A stretch of DNA of 64,000 nt from Pseudodesulfovibrio tunisiensis. GTDB lineage: Bacteria > Desulfobacterota > Desulfovibrionia > Desulfovibrionales > Desulfovibrionaceae. The notes beneath the pieces are model-generated. The model searched no databases and was not told the DNA's origin. It worked only from the letters and a program-made list of their open reading frames with translations. How positions within the stretch are numbered: the first letter of the stretch is position 1; each line of letters opens with the position of its first letter. Made by a program: the position numbers and the translations under genes. Below, piece after piece: positions 8,609 through 18,172 of this stretch. The DNA lies in contig NZ_CP094380.1 in assembly GCF_022809775.1 (NCBI RefSeq), positions 3,545,902-3,609,901 of the forward strand, written 5' to 3'.

Positions 8609-11251
8609 ATGATGATCCTGGACTCACTTCGCCCGGGACGCAGAACCGCATGCAGGGGCGACGAGGAGCGCATCCGGCAGTGCCGTGCGCGCTGCGAGAA
8701 TTTCCGGCTGCTGCTTTCGGCCAATGCCGAGGCGCTGGATGCCATGGCCGACATGAACGACAGCCTGATCGGGGAGCGCCCCTTCGGCATGACCCAGGTG
8801 CGCTCCCATTGCGTCAAGGCCGCATCCGGAGTCAGTCGCATGATCGATCGGCTCTGCCGAATGGCCCCGGGCCGTCATGATGCACTCAAGGATGTCTTCA
8901 ACCGCATCGTTCTGGAAATAAACGAGATCGTCAAACCAGTGGAGGGCCCCATTCACGGTCCCTTGTGCGTGCCGCTGTCCCGTGCCCGCAGACAGATGGC
9001 CGGCGACATCGGCCCCAAGATGGCCATGCTGGGAGAGGCGAGGCATCTACTGGGCGTGACCGTTCCTCAGGGGTTCGTGATCACGGCTGCCGCATTTCGG
9101 CGTTTTCTGCTTCAGAGCGGACTGCGCGACGAGATCGACCGCATGATTCAGGTTGCCGAGGCCGAGGAACTGGACGCCCTGTTCGCTCTGGAGTCCCGCA
9201 TCAGCCGCCTCATTGCCGAGGCCCCGTTTCCGGACGGGCTGGAAGAGGCGGTCGCCGAGGAACTGGAACGGATGAATTCGGATGGATCACTCCGACTGGC
9301 CGTTCGCAGCAGTGCGGTTGGCGAGGACTTGCCGGGCATCAGTTTTGCCGGACAGTACAGGACCGTGCTGAACGTGGTCCCCTCCGAAGTGCTGGAAGCC
9401 TATCGCGAGGTCGTGGCCAGCATGTATTCGGTTTCGGCCATGACCTATCGGCTCAACCGGGGCATCGGCGGCGAGGAACTTGCCATGTGCGTGGGGTGCA
9501 TGCGCATGGTACCGGCTCGTGCCGGTGGGGTGGCCTATTCCGTGGATCCCATGGACGCAACAGGACGCACCTTGTCCGTAAGTGCTGTCCCCGGGCTGCC
9601 GGTCGGCGTCGTGGACGGCAATGCCAGCCCGGATGTCTGGTCGCTGGATCGTGATTCCCTTGAAATCGTGTCCGGTTCGGTGCCGGAAAAGACCTGGAAA
9701 TACGGACAGGCCGAAGGCGGAGGATTGGAGCGGGTTCCCGTGAACGGACATGGCTCCGCTTCCGTGCTTGGCCCCGAGGAGCTTGATCGACTGGCGCGAC
9801 TGGTGCTTCGGCTCGAATCCGAGTTCGACGGCCCGCAGGATGTGGAATGGGCCGTGGCCGAGGACGGCGGGCTGATTCTTCTACAATGCCGTCCATTGGA
9901 CAGGGAAGAGGACGCCTTTGTCGCCCCTCGGGGGGATGCGCAGCATCTGCTCCTTTCCGGCGGCATCCCGGCCAGCCCGGGCGTGGGCGCAGGCAGACCG
10001 TACGTGGTGGACAAGGACGCGGACATGCTCGGATTTCCGGATTGCGCGGTACTTGTGGCACGCAATGCCCGCCCCAGATTGGCCGCCATATTGCCAAAGG
10101 CGGCGGCATTCGTGGCGGAAAACGGCAGTGCCACAGGGCATCTGGCCAATGTGGCACGTGAGTTTTCCATTCCCGCCGTTGTCGGACTCAAGGGCGCGGT
10201 GGACATGCTGGCCGGTGTGGAGACCGTCACCGTGTCGGGCACGCATGGCGAAATATATTCCGGACGGAGGAGCGAGATGTTTCCGGATTCCGTGTGTCGG
10301 CTATCCGTCATGGAAGGCACGCCGGTCATGGAGAAGCTTCAGAAGGTCGTCCCCCTGGTCACGCCGCTCAATCTGCTGCATGCGGATGGTCCCGAATTCG
10401 CGCCGGAACATTGCCGGACACTGCATGATCTGACCCGCTACTGTCACGAAATGGGCGTGCGCGAAATGTTTCGCGGCAACGGCGACATGCCGCTGGGCAG
10501 GCGACTCGTGGCCGAACGGACCATGCAATACTGGATTGTTGATCTGGGCGAGGGCATTTCCCGGGATGCGGACCCGGAATCCGACACCGTGGACCTTGAG
10601 CATATCTGTTCCGACCCCATGCTTGCCCTGTGGCGCGGCATGACCGCGATGCCCTGGCAGGGACCGCCTGCGCCGGATGCGCGCGGGCTGGTCGATCTGT
10701 TCGGGCAGGCTGCGGCCAATCCCGCACTCTCTCCGGAATTGGGGAGTTCCATGGCGGATCGCAACTATTTCATGATCGACCGGCACTACTGCAATCTGCA
10801 ATCCCGGTACGGATTTCATTTCAGTACGGTCGAGGGCCATGCCGGTCCGGACTCCGGCGAAAATTACGTGTTCTTTCAATTCAAGGGCGGGGCCGCGGCA
10901 CAGGACCGACGCGAGCTTCGGGCCGAACTGATTCGGCGGGTGCTGGAACCGCTCGGATTCGTGACCGAGGTCCGGGGCGACGCCCTGTATGCTCGCATGG
11001 AAAACGAGGAAGCTTCCGTGGTGCTGGATGCCATGGTCGTGCTGGGGCATCTGGCCGTGCACACCCGGCAACTGGACATGGCCATGACCGGACCCGAGGT
11101 CGTGGACGCGTATCTCAAGCGAATCGAAACGGAAATCGAAACCTTTCTTCACCCGACTGGAAAGCCTGACAGCATTCCTCACCCTCATCCCCAAGGCCCC
11201 GGACGTTCCGGGGCCGACGGGGAGCCGGAATCCGGGGAGGATTCGCAATGA
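8609..11251 (+). CDS. PEP synthase/PPDK-like phosphotransferase with an unrecognised C-terminal domain
   Basis: 880 residues from ATG at 8609, chosen because GGAGG sits just upstream; the longer frame starts inside the previous gene. After about 130 helical residues comes a PPDK-type ATP-binding domain (about 135-435): GVTVPQGFVITA, AVRSSAVGEDLPGISFAGQY, GGVAYSVDPMD, PQDVEWAV then LLQCRPLD. A phosphohistidine swivel domain follows (about 450-555) with the active-site His in GSATGHLANVAREFSIPAVV. The last 330 residues are not the TIM-barrel PEP-binding domain of PpsA/PPDK and I do not recognise them. By analogy with rifampin phosphotransferase it may phosphorylate another substrate. It overlaps the next gene in ATGA. 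Confidence 0.85.
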   Translation: MMILDSLRPGRRTACRGDEERIRQCRARCENFRLLLSANAEALDAMADMNDSLIGERPFGMTQVRSHCVKAASGVSRMIDRLCRMAPGRHDALKDVFNRIVLEINEIVKPVEGPIHGPLCVPLSRARRQMAGDIGPKMAMLGEARHLLGVTVPQGFVITAAAFRRFLLQSGLRDEIDRMIQVAEAEELDALFALESRISRLIAEAPFPDGLEEAVAEELERMNSDGSLRLAVRSSAVGEDLPGISFAGQYRTVLNVVPSEVLEAYREVVASMYSVSAMTYRLNRGIGGEELAMCVGCMRMVPARAGGVAYSVDPMDATGRTLSVSAVPGLPVGVVDGNASPDVWSLDRDSLEIVSGSVPEKTWKYGQAEGGGLERVPVNGHGSASVLGPEELDRLARLVLRLESEFDGPQDVEWAVAEDGGLILLQCRPLDREEDAFVAPRGDAQHLLLSGGIPASPGVGAGRPYVVDKDADMLGFPDCAVLVARNARPRLAAILPKAAAFVAENGSATGHLANVAREFSIPAVVGLKGAVDMLAGVETVTVSGTHGEIYSGRRSEMFPDSVCRLSVMEGTPVMEKLQKVVPLVTPLNLLHADGPEFAPEHCRTLHDLTRYCHEMGVREMFRGNGDMPLGRRLVAERTMQYWIVDLGEGISRDADPESDTVDLEHICSDPMLALWRGMTAMPWQGPPAPDARGLVDLFGQAAANPALSPELGSSMADRNYFMIDRHYCNLQSRYGFHFSTVEGHAGPDSGENYVFFQFKGGAAAQDRRELRAELIRRVLEPLGFVTEVRGDALYARMENEEASVVLDAMVVLGHLAVHTRQLDMAMTGPEVVDAYLKRIETEIETFLHPTGKPDSIPHPHPQGPGRSGADGEPESGEDSQ

Positions 11252-12921
11252 CCATCGCCACGTATCGCAAGCTTCGCTGGAAGCTCATCGTCATCACGCT
11301 CTGCTTTTCGCTCATTCCTCTGCTGGCTCTCGGATATTTTCTGCACTCCGAATTCAGCGAGAGCTATACCACCAAGGTCGAGGACCATCTGCGCCTCATC
11401 GTGGCCAACAAGCGCGATGCCGTGGATGTGTTTCTGGCCGAGCGCGTGGTTCAGCTCAGGAATCTGGCGGGCACGCATACCTATGCCGAAATGACCGATC
11501 AGAAATATCTGGACTCCCTGCTCGACACGCTGCTCGGCACGTCCCGCTCCATCATTGATCTCGGCATCATCGACAGTTCCGGCAAGCAGGTCGCCTATGC
11601 CGGCCCCTATGAACTCAAGGGCCTCAACTACAAGGAACAGCCGTGGTTTCATCAGGTGCTGCTCAAGGGGCTGTACATCAGCAACGTGTTCATGGGGTTT
11701 CGGCAGTATCCGCATTTCATCATCGCGGTGACGCGACGCGAGGCCGGGCGGACATGGATTCTTCGCGCCACCATTGATTCGCATGTGTTTTCCACGCTGG
11801 TCCGCAGTCTGCAACTCGGCGAGGGCGGGGACGCCTATCTGGTGAACCGCGAAATGCAGTTGCAGACACCCTCCCGATTCCGGGGCAATGAATTGACCCG
11901 GGTTGATCTTCCCCTGCGTGACGTGGGCGGGGACGTGCGCGTCTTTCGCTGCAATACGCCCGAAGGCGAACGGGTTGCCGGAGCCACGCGGTTGCATCGC
12001 ACGGATTGGGTGCTTGTGGTCACGGAAGACCCGCGCGAGGAACTGTCGCCGCTCATGCGTTCCCGGTCCATTGCCGGGCTGCTGTTCGGCGCGGGCGTGA
12101 TCATGATTGCGGTCGGGGCGTTGCTGACCACGAATTCCGTGGTGCGCAAGCTGGTTCAGGCTGACCGGGAAAAGGCGGCCATGGACGCGGGCGTGCTTCA
12201 GTCCAGCAAGATGGCGTCTCTGGGCAAGATGGCTGCGGGCGTGGCGCATGAGATCAACAATCCCCTGTCCATCATCCGCGAGAGCGCGGGGTGGATACGC
12301 GATCTCATCAATGACGGCGAACTGGACGGATACGAGGCGCTGGACGAGTTGCAGGAGGCCGTGGGCGACATCGAACGCCATGTGGAGCGCGCCCGTCAGG
12401 TTACCCACCGCATGCTCGGATTCGCCCGGCGCATGGAGCCGTTGCAGGAAAACGTGGACCTCAACCATCTGGCGCGGGAAACCGCAAAGTTTCTGGACAA
12501 CGAGGTACTGCACCGCAATATCGACGTGAAATTCGATCTGAACGACCTGCCCGAGATCACCACGGACGTGAATCAGGTGCAGCAGGTGATTCTGAATCTG
12601 CTGGAAAACGCCATCGACGCCATTGGGCAGGACGGCGTGATCACGGTTCGGTCCGCGACCGGGGATCAGGAAGTGCGGCTCTCCGTGGAGGATACCGGAA
12701 CCGGCATTCCCAAGGAGTACCTGCACAAGGTGTTTGATCCGTTCTTCACCACAAAATCCGTGGGTGAAGGCACCGGGCTTGGTCTTTCCATCATCTACAG
12801 CACGCTCCGCAAGCTGGGCGGCGACATCACGGTGGAGAGCGAATTTGGCAAGGGAACCGTGTTCACGGTGCATCTGCCTGTTGGCGAGGCCGTGGCAAGG
12901 CATGAGGAGAGAGTGATATGA
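11248..12921 (+). CDS. membrane sensor histidine kinase with extracytoplasmic Cache-like domain
   Basis: 557 residues. TM1 (about 14-34), a periplasmic sensor of about 250 residues of dCache type (GIIDSSGKQVAYAGPY, YISNVFMGFRQYPHF), TM2 (about 272-292), then HisKA with H334 in AAGVAHEINNPLS and HATPase with NLLENAIDAI, DTGTGIP and TGLGLSI. Family NtrB/DctB-like. No HAMP domain is evident. Start ATG overlaps the stop of the PEP-synthase-like gene, and its own stop overlaps the next start, so three genes are translationally coupled. Likely phosphodonor for the neighbouring receivers. Confidence 0.92.
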   Translation: MTIATYRKLRWKLIVITLCFSLIPLLALGYFLHSEFSESYTTKVEDHLRLIVANKRDAVDVFLAERVVQLRNLAGTHTYAEMTDQKYLDSLLDTLLGTSRSIIDLGIIDSSGKQVAYAGPYELKGLNYKEQPWFHQVLLKGLYISNVFMGFRQYPHFIIAVTRREAGRTWILRATIDSHVFSTLVRSLQLGEGGDAYLVNREMQLQTPSRFRGNELTRVDLPLRDVGGDVRVFRCNTPEGERVAGATRLHRTDWVLVVTEDPREELSPLMRSRSIAGLLFGAGVIMIAVGALLTTNSVVRKLVQADREKAAMDAGVLQSSKMASLGKMAAGVAHEINNPLSIIRESAGWIRDLINDGELDGYEALDELQEAVGDIERHVERARQVTHRMLGFARRMEPLQENVDLNHLARETAKFLDNEVLHRNIDVKFDLNDLPEITTDVNQVQQVILNLLENAIDAIGQDGVITVRSATGDQEVRLSVEDTGTGIPKEYLHKVFDPFFTTKSVGEGTGLGLSIIYSTLRKLGGDITVESEFGKGTVFTVHLPVGEAVARHEERVI

Positions 12922-14240
12922 TCCGGGTTCTAGCCGTTGACGATGAAAGGGATTTTCTGAAGCTCCTGCAAAAGCGTCTGGCCAAGCGCAATCTGGAGAT
13001 TGCCGTGGCCCAGTCCGGGCGCGATGCCTTGGAATACATGTCCGCGAATCCCGTGGATGTGGTTGTTCTGGACGTGAAAATGCCGGGCATGAACGGTCTG
13101 GACGCGCTCCAGGAAATGAAGAAGCGGCACCCGGACGTGGAAGTCATCATGCTGACGGGCCACGGTTCCGTGAAGTCCGGGCTGGAAGGCATGAGCCGGG
13201 GCGCGTACGACTACGTGCTCAAGCCGTTCACCATAGACGACCTGCTGGAACGCATCCGGGCCGCCTTTGAACGGGTGCGGCGCAACCGGAGCGAGGTGTG
13301 GGGCGTGAGGCTCAACTCCACCAGAAACATGCTCATCGGGGGCAGCATCCTCCTGCCCCTGAGCTTTGCCGCCGCCGTGCTGATCATGCCCCGGCACCCC
13401 GTGCATGCGGCCGTGATCACGGCCGCGGCCGGGGTTGCGGTGTCATGGCTGCTCATGCGCGCCCAGGTTGATCTCGGCAATGCGGCCCGGGAGCGGGCCA
13501 GTCTGAACGAACAGCTCATCCGTTTCCAGAAGACCGTGTCCCTCGGCCAGCTTTCTGCGGGCATAGCCCACGAGATCAACAACCCCCTGAACATCATTCT
13601 GCAGGAAGTGGAGTATCTGGACGCGTATCTGGATGCCGTGGATCAGGATGAGCTTCGCGACGGCCTCAGACAGGTGCGCAAGCAGGTGGTGCGCTGTTCG
13701 GACATCACTCGCAGGCTTCTGGATTTCGCGCGGAGCCGGAAACCCGTGCTGCAGGAGGTCGATCTGAACAAGATGGTTTCGGACATGGTGCACCTCGTGC
13801 GGCGCGAGGTGTCGCCGGACGGTGTGGAGATCATCAACATTCTTGGTCGGGACATGCCCCGGCTCACGACCGACCCGCCCCTGCTGCGGCAGGCCCTGCT
13901 CAATCTGCTGGACAATGCCGTGCAGGCAGTGAGTCACGGTGGCGTGATTACCGTGGTGACCAGCAAGAGCCGCAACCATGCCTTTGTTCGCATCAAGGAT
14001 TCCGGGCCGGGCATTTCCCGGGATGACCTGCCCAGAATATTCGATCCGTTTTTCACCACCCGCCCGCCGGGCGAGGGCACGGGACTCGGCCTTTCCATGT
14101 GCCGCAGGATACTCGGCCAACTCGGAGGGGACGTGTACGTGGATTCCAAGAACACACAGGGGGCCGTATTTACCGTGCGACTTCCCCTGAAGACCGAAGA
14201 GGTGGAACATGCAGCGCTTACCCAGGATTCTCGTGGTTGA
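12918..14240 (+). CDS. REC-transmembrane-histidine kinase fusion
   Basis: 440 residues with an inverted hybrid order: receiver first (1-120; DDERDF, D52 in VLDVKMPGM, Lys in YVLKPF), then two TM helices (about 138-180) with almost no loop, then HisKA (H218 in AGIAHEINNPLN) and HATPase (NLLDNAVQAV, DSGPGIS, TGLGLSM). No periplasmic sensor domain is present, so input must be through the receiver or the membrane. It could be driven by phosphate from the upstream Cache kinase and pass it on to the overlapping receiver gene. ATGA overlap with the gene before and a 32-base overlap with the gene after. Confidence 0.9.
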   Translation: MIRVLAVDDERDFLKLLQKRLAKRNLEIAVAQSGRDALEYMSANPVDVVVLDVKMPGMNGLDALQEMKKRHPDVEVIMLTGHGSVKSGLEGMSRGAYDYVLKPFTIDDLLERIRAAFERVRRNRSEVWGVRLNSTRNMLIGGSILLPLSFAAAVLIMPRHPVHAAVITAAAGVAVSWLLMRAQVDLGNAARERASLNEQLIRFQKTVSLGQLSAGIAHEINNPLNIILQEVEYLDAYLDAVDQDELRDGLRQVRKQVVRCSDITRRLLDFARSRKPVLQEVDLNKMVSDMVHLVRREVSPDGVEIINILGRDMPRLTTDPPLLRQALLNLLDNAVQAVSHGGVITVVTSKSRNHAFVRIKDSGPGISRDDLPRIFDPFFTTRPPGEGTGLGLSMCRRILGQLGGDVYVDSKNTQGAVFTVRLPLKTEEVEHAALTQDSRG

Positions 14241-14631
14241 TGACGAGGCGCGTTTCAGGGAAAATCTGGTGCGCGCCCTGCACATCGAGGGCTTTGAGGC
14301 AGAGGGAGCGGAAAACGGGTTTCGCGCTTTGGAAAAGCTGATGCAGGATCCGTTCGACGTGGTTCTGCTGGACATGAAGATGCCCGAGCTTTCCGGCGAA
14401 GACACCCTGTTCTGCATCCGCGAGCGCGACCTGGACTGCGCCGTGATCTGCCTCTCCGGTCACGTGTCTCTGGATGACGCCACGGCCATGATCCGTCAGG
14501 GGGCTTTCGATTATCTGATCAAGCCCGCATCCCTGGAGGAGATCGTGGAAAAGGTGCGGCTCGCCCACGAGCGGCGGCTGGTGGAAAAGGGGGAAGCCGA
14601 TGCCTCGGACATCGCCCCCGGCACGATCTGA
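14209..14631 (+). CDS. response regulator, receiver domain only
   Basis: 140 residues: receiver with DDEARF, D55 in [16 protein letters not shown], Lys in YLIKPA, and a short acidic tail. It begins inside the last 32 bases of the REC-TM-kinase gene, preceded by GAGGTGG, and is followed by nhaB. Together with 4055, 4510 and 8212 it is the fourth free-standing receiver in the cluster, and none carries a DNA-binding domain. Confidence 0.92.
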   Translation: MQRLPRILVVDDEARFRENLVRALHIEGFEAEGAENGFRALEKLMQDPFDVVLLDMKMPELSGEDTLFCIRERDLDCAVICLSGHVSLDDATAMIRQGAFDYLIKPASLEEIVEKVRLAHERRLVEKGEADASDIAPGTI

Positions 14632-14699
14632 TACGCGGCCTCGGCCGAACGCCTGCCGCCACTGCATTCACTTTCACGCGATCACCAAGGAGTTTCAAC

Positions 14700-16346
14700 G
14701 TGGTCAAGACGCTCAAGGAATCCTTCGGGGCCAACTTCCTCGGCAATGCCCCGGGCTGGTACAAAAGGGCCATACTCGCCTTTCTCGTCCTGAATCCCAT
14801 CCTGCTGCATACCGTAGGGCCGTTCGTCACGGGCTGGGTGCTCATCGCCGAATTCATCTTCACTCTGGCCATGGCCCTCAAGTGCTATCCGCTTCCGGCT
14901 GGCGGCCTGCTCGCCATTGAGGCCGTGTTTCTGGGCATGACCACTCCCGCAGGGGTCTACCATGAAGCCCAGCACAACTTCGAGGTCATTCTGCTGCTCA
15001 TCTTCATGGTGGCCGGCATTCATTTCATGAAGGATTTCCTTCAGTTCACCTTTACCCGCATTCTGGTGAAAGTGCGGTCCAAGATCATGATCTCCCTGCT
15101 GTTCAGCTTTGCGGGCGCATTTCTGTCCGCGTTTCTGGACGCGCTTACCGTCACGGCCGTGATCATCGCCGTGGCCTACGGATTCTACAATGTCTATCAT
15201 CGCTATGCTTCGGGAAAGGCCATGGGAGGAACCCATGACCTGTGCAACGACGAACTGGTCAAGCAGAAGGATCGTGCAGATCTGGTCGAGTTTCGCGGCT
15301 TTCTCCGCAACCTCATGATGCACGGTGCAGTGGGTACGGCTCTTGGCGGGGTCTGCACTCTGGTGGGTGAACCGCAGAATCTGCTTATCGCTTCGGAAAT
15401 GGGCTGGCATTTTGCGGATTTCTTCATTCAGGTTGCCCCCATCTCCATGCCTGTACTCGCGACCGGGCTGCTGACCTGCGTGGTGGTGGAAAAATTCCAT
15501 CTGTTTTCCTATGGATACCAGATGCCGGGCAACATCCGGTCCCATCTGCTGGAGACCGCAACGGCGATGGAAGCCAAGCGCGGGCCGCAGGGCAGGGCTT
15601 CGCTCGTGGTGCAGGGATTGGCCGGTGTCTGGCTGGTCATCGCTCTGGCAATGCATCTGGCCGAGGTCGGGATCATCGGTCTGTCCGTGATCGTGCTGCT
15701 CACGGCCCTGACCGGCATCACCGAGGAAGGCCGCATCGGCCATGCGTTCGAAGAGGCGCTGCCGTTCACGGCCCTGCTCGTGGTCTTCTTTTCCATCGTG
15801 GCCGTGATTCACGACCAGCATCTGTTTCGTCCGGTCATCAACTACGTGCTCAACCTGACCGGGCAGACCCAGTTGGCGGCCTACTATCTGGCCAATGGCC
15901 TGCTTTCCATGATCTCGGACAACGTGTTCGTGGCCACGGTGTACATCTCGGAAACCAAGATGCATTTCGTGAACATGCTGGCTGCTGTTCCGGACATCGG
16001 CATGACCGGCCAACAGCTCATGGACAAGCTCACGGACCCGCATCTGAACCGCGCCGACGTGGTGGCAGGAATGCCGCAGGCCGCAGCAACGCAGGCCCTG
16101 AGCATCGTCGCCCATCTGGACAAGCTGGCCGTGGCCATCAATACGGGCACCAACATTCCGAGCGTGGCCACGCCGAACGGGCAGGCCGCGTTCCTGTTTC
16201 TGCTCACCTCGGCCCTGGCTCCGGTCATCCGGCTTTCCTACGGCCGCATGGTGCTGCAGGCCCTGCCCTATACGATAACCATGTCGCTGGCCGGACTTGT
16301 GGCTACATGGTACATGGAAGACATTATCCGATTCTTCGGAGGATAG
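14700..16346 (+). CDS. nhaB: Na+/H+ antiporter NhaB
   Basis: 548 residues, about 12 TM helices, inner membrane. It follows enteric and Vibrio NhaB closely along its length: [20 protein letters not shown], a [11 protein letters not shown] motif, [27 protein letters not shown], and [18 protein letters not shown] near the end. It exports Na+ in exchange for H+. GTG start at 14700 supported by AAGGAG at 14685-14690; the ORF does not extend upstream. Compared with the enteric protein it has an extra stretch of about 40 residues (about 425-465, [18 protein letters not shown] onward) before the last conserved block. Placement inside a kinase/receiver cluster is unusual and suggests signalling over Na+ homeostasis. 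Confidence 0.95.
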   Translation: MVKTLKESFGANFLGNAPGWYKRAILAFLVLNPILLHTVGPFVTGWVLIAEFIFTLAMALKCYPLPAGGLLAIEAVFLGMTTPAGVYHEAQHNFEVILLLIFMVAGIHFMKDFLQFTFTRILVKVRSKIMISLLFSFAGAFLSAFLDALTVTAVIIAVAYGFYNVYHRYASGKAMGGTHDLCNDELVKQKDRADLVEFRGFLRNLMMHGAVGTALGGVCTLVGEPQNLLIASEMGWHFADFFIQVAPISMPVLATGLLTCVVVEKFHLFSYGYQMPGNIRSHLLETATAMEAKRGPQGRASLVVQGLAGVWLVIALAMHLAEVGIIGLSVIVLLTALTGITEEGRIGHAFEEALPFTALLVVFFSIVAVIHDQHLFRPVINYVLNLTGQTQLAAYYLANGLLSMISDNVFVATVYISETKMHFVNMLAAVPDIGMTGQQLMDKLTDPHLNRADVVAGMPQAAATQALSIVAHLDKLAVAINTGTNIPSVATPNGQAAFLFLLTSALAPVIRLSYGRMVLQALPYTITMSLAGLVATWYMEDIIRFFGG

Positions 16347-16357
16347 CGCAACGCATC

Positions 16358-16385
16358 GCGCCGCGCCGGGGTTCCGGCGCGGCGC
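16358..16385 (+). other. perfect 12-bp GC hairpin between nhaB and the kinase gene
   Basis: GCGCCGCGCCGG and CCGGCGCGGCGC are exact inverted repeats around GGTT, ending five bases before the GGGAG ribosome-binding site of the next gene. No U-tract follows. Processing signal, attenuator or partial terminator are all possible. Confidence 0.5.
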
Positions 16386-16401
16386 AAAGGGAGCTGAGAC
16401 A

Positions 16402-17907
16402 ATGACGGATTTCGCGTACGATTCCCTGGGCACCTGCTACTGGGACGGCAACGAGACCGGGTTCAACATAGGCATCGTAGGCAATCGGTCCGGATTCGAC
16501 GCCATTCTCGACGTGATTTTCAACAATGCATTTCACGAGTTTTTTCCGGACATGCGGCTCGTGGCCCTGTCCGAACTGAATTTTCCCCTGCGGCCGCATC
16601 AGAATGTGACCGTGCCCGTGTACCGTTCGTGGCAGGCCATGCTGGACAAGCATCACGACATCAATCTGGTTGTGGAACTGACCGGAAGCCAGCGCAAGCT
16701 GACCAACATCCGGCGGAACCTGCCGGACGACGTGTCCCTGATGGATCATCGGGAGGTCGTGTTCTTCTGCGGCCTGCATGACATGGCGCTGGTCAAGGGG
16801 CATTTCCGGGACGACTCGGAACGGCAGCGCGTCCTGCTCAAGTCCATCATCGATGAAATCCGCGAGGACATTTTCCTGCTGGACAAGTCCGGCAACGTGG
16901 TGGACCTGAACCGGCCCGTGTGGCAGCGCGCGGGATTGCGGCGCAAGGATTTGCTCGGGCATCAGTGCTGGGAGGCGGCCCGGCTGCCGGACGGTTCCGC
17001 ATTCTGCGACTGTCTGGTGCCTTCCTGTCCCTTCTATCGGACCCTTGCAAGCGAAACCAAGGACGAGGCCATGATGACCCGCGTGGATCGCAATGGCCAA
17101 CTCCGCTACTACCGCATCTATTCCTATCCGCTTTTCGACATTCGGGGGCATATGACCCACGTGATGATCATGCATCGCGACATCACGGACCGCACCTATC
17201 GGGAAAAGCATCAGCAGAAGCGTGAACGTCTGGCCGTGGTCGGAGAAATGTCCACGTATCTTGCCCATGAAATTCGCAACCCCTTGTTCGCCATTGGCGG
17301 ATTCGCCAATTCCCTGTTCAAGTCCAAAACCATATCGGACAAGGACAGGGAAAAGGCGGCGATTCTCGTGGAGGAGACCAAGCGTCTCGATACCATGCTT
17401 ACCAGCATGCTCAAGTTCGTGCGGCCTACCGCGAGTGCGGATGAAGCCTCGGACCTGTGCGCCGTGCTCAAGGATACCATAGAACTCATGTCCATTGGTT
17501 ACGCCGGGCAGGGCTATGAGTTCGAAGTCCACTGTTCGCAGGAAATGCCCAAGGTGGCCGGGAGCGCGGAAACCATCAAGCAGTGTCTGGTCAATCTGAT
17601 CAAGAATGCTCTTGAGGCCATGCCGTCCGGCGGGATTGTCGAAGTGACCGCGGAATTGCGCGGCGATTCCGTTGCTCTGGCTGTTCATGATACCGGAACC
17701 GGCATGTCCGAAAAGGAAATGGATCGTGCGTTCAGCCCGTTCTTTTCCACCAAGAACGGAGGTAGCGGACTCGGGCTGGCCATGATCAAGAAGATCGTGG
17801 AGGAGCTGGGCGGTTCGGTCCGGCTGGAAAGTCGTCAGGGGCAGGGCACCACCGTGACTCTGCTTTTGCCGCCAGCCATGGCTTCCGTGGTTCGCAACGT
17901 GAACTGA
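16402..17907 (+). CDS. soluble PAS histidine kinase with NAD-binding-like N-terminal domain
   Basis: 501 residues from ATG at 16402 (GGGAG upstream; the frame further upstream crosses the hairpin and is not coding). Residues about 15-145 (FNIGIVGNRSGFDAILDVI through NLVVELTGSQRK) look like a Rossmann-type dehydrogenase N-terminus rather than a usual sensor. A PAS domain follows (about 150-265), carrying four Cys (GHQCWEA, CDCLVPSC) that could bind metal. Then HisKA with H289 in YLAHEIRNPLF and HATPase with NLIKNALEAM, DTGTGMS, SGLGLAM. No TM helix. Last gene of the cluster; it may sense redox or a nucleotide cofactor. Confidence 0.9.
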   Translation: MTDFAYDSLGTCYWDGNETGFNIGIVGNRSGFDAILDVIFNNAFHEFFPDMRLVALSELNFPLRPHQNVTVPVYRSWQAMLDKHHDINLVVELTGSQRKLTNIRRNLPDDVSLMDHREVVFFCGLHDMALVKGHFRDDSERQRVLLKSIIDEIREDIFLLDKSGNVVDLNRPVWQRAGLRRKDLLGHQCWEAARLPDGSAFCDCLVPSCPFYRTLASETKDEAMMTRVDRNGQLRYYRIYSYPLFDIRGHMTHVMIMHRDITDRTYREKHQQKRERLAVVGEMSTYLAHEIRNPLFAIGGFANSLFKSKTISDKDREKAAILVEETKRLDTMLTSMLKFVRPTASADEASDLCAVLKDTIELMSIGYAGQGYEFEVHCSQEMPKVAGSAETIKQCLVNLIKNALEAMPSGGIVEVTAELRGDSVALAVHDTGTGMSEKEMDRAFSPFFSTKNGGSGLGLAMIKKIVEELGGSVRLESRQGQGTTVTLLLPPAMASVVRNVN

Positions 17908-17934
17908 CGCGTGCGTTCCGGCATGAGAGAAGAG

Positions 17935-18170
17935 GCCTCCGGCGGCACGAGAAACTTTGATTCGCCCCGTCCAGGGCCTCTCCCTTCGGGCGCTGCGAAT
18001 GCCGCGTCCAGATCTGCCGTCCTGCGGATTTGTCCTGTCGAGGAATATGCTTCCGGGAAACAGGTTGTAAGGAGCAGAAAGGATTTGTTTTTTGGGCAAC
18101 CCGTTTCGGGGATCCAAGGGGCCTTGCTCCTTGGCGGGTCTGGGTAGCGCCCAGCCCCCCCGGGAGGGGC
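17935..18170 (+). repeat. dispersed intergenic repeat, copy 1, with terminator-like end
   Basis: Begins GCCTCCGGCGGCACGAGAAA and ends GGTCTGGGTAGCGCCCAGCC followed by a C/G run. The same start, middle (CCTGTCGAGG) and end recur in the same order at 51880-52227, while the stretches between differ. It fills the gap between the last kinase of the cluster and the convergent cyclase gene. Its end (AGCCCC...GGGGCT then TTTT, 18152-18174) can fold as a terminator for the kinase mRNA. Elements of this look are common between Desulfovibrio genes. Confidence 0.65.
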
Positions 18171-18172
18171 TT

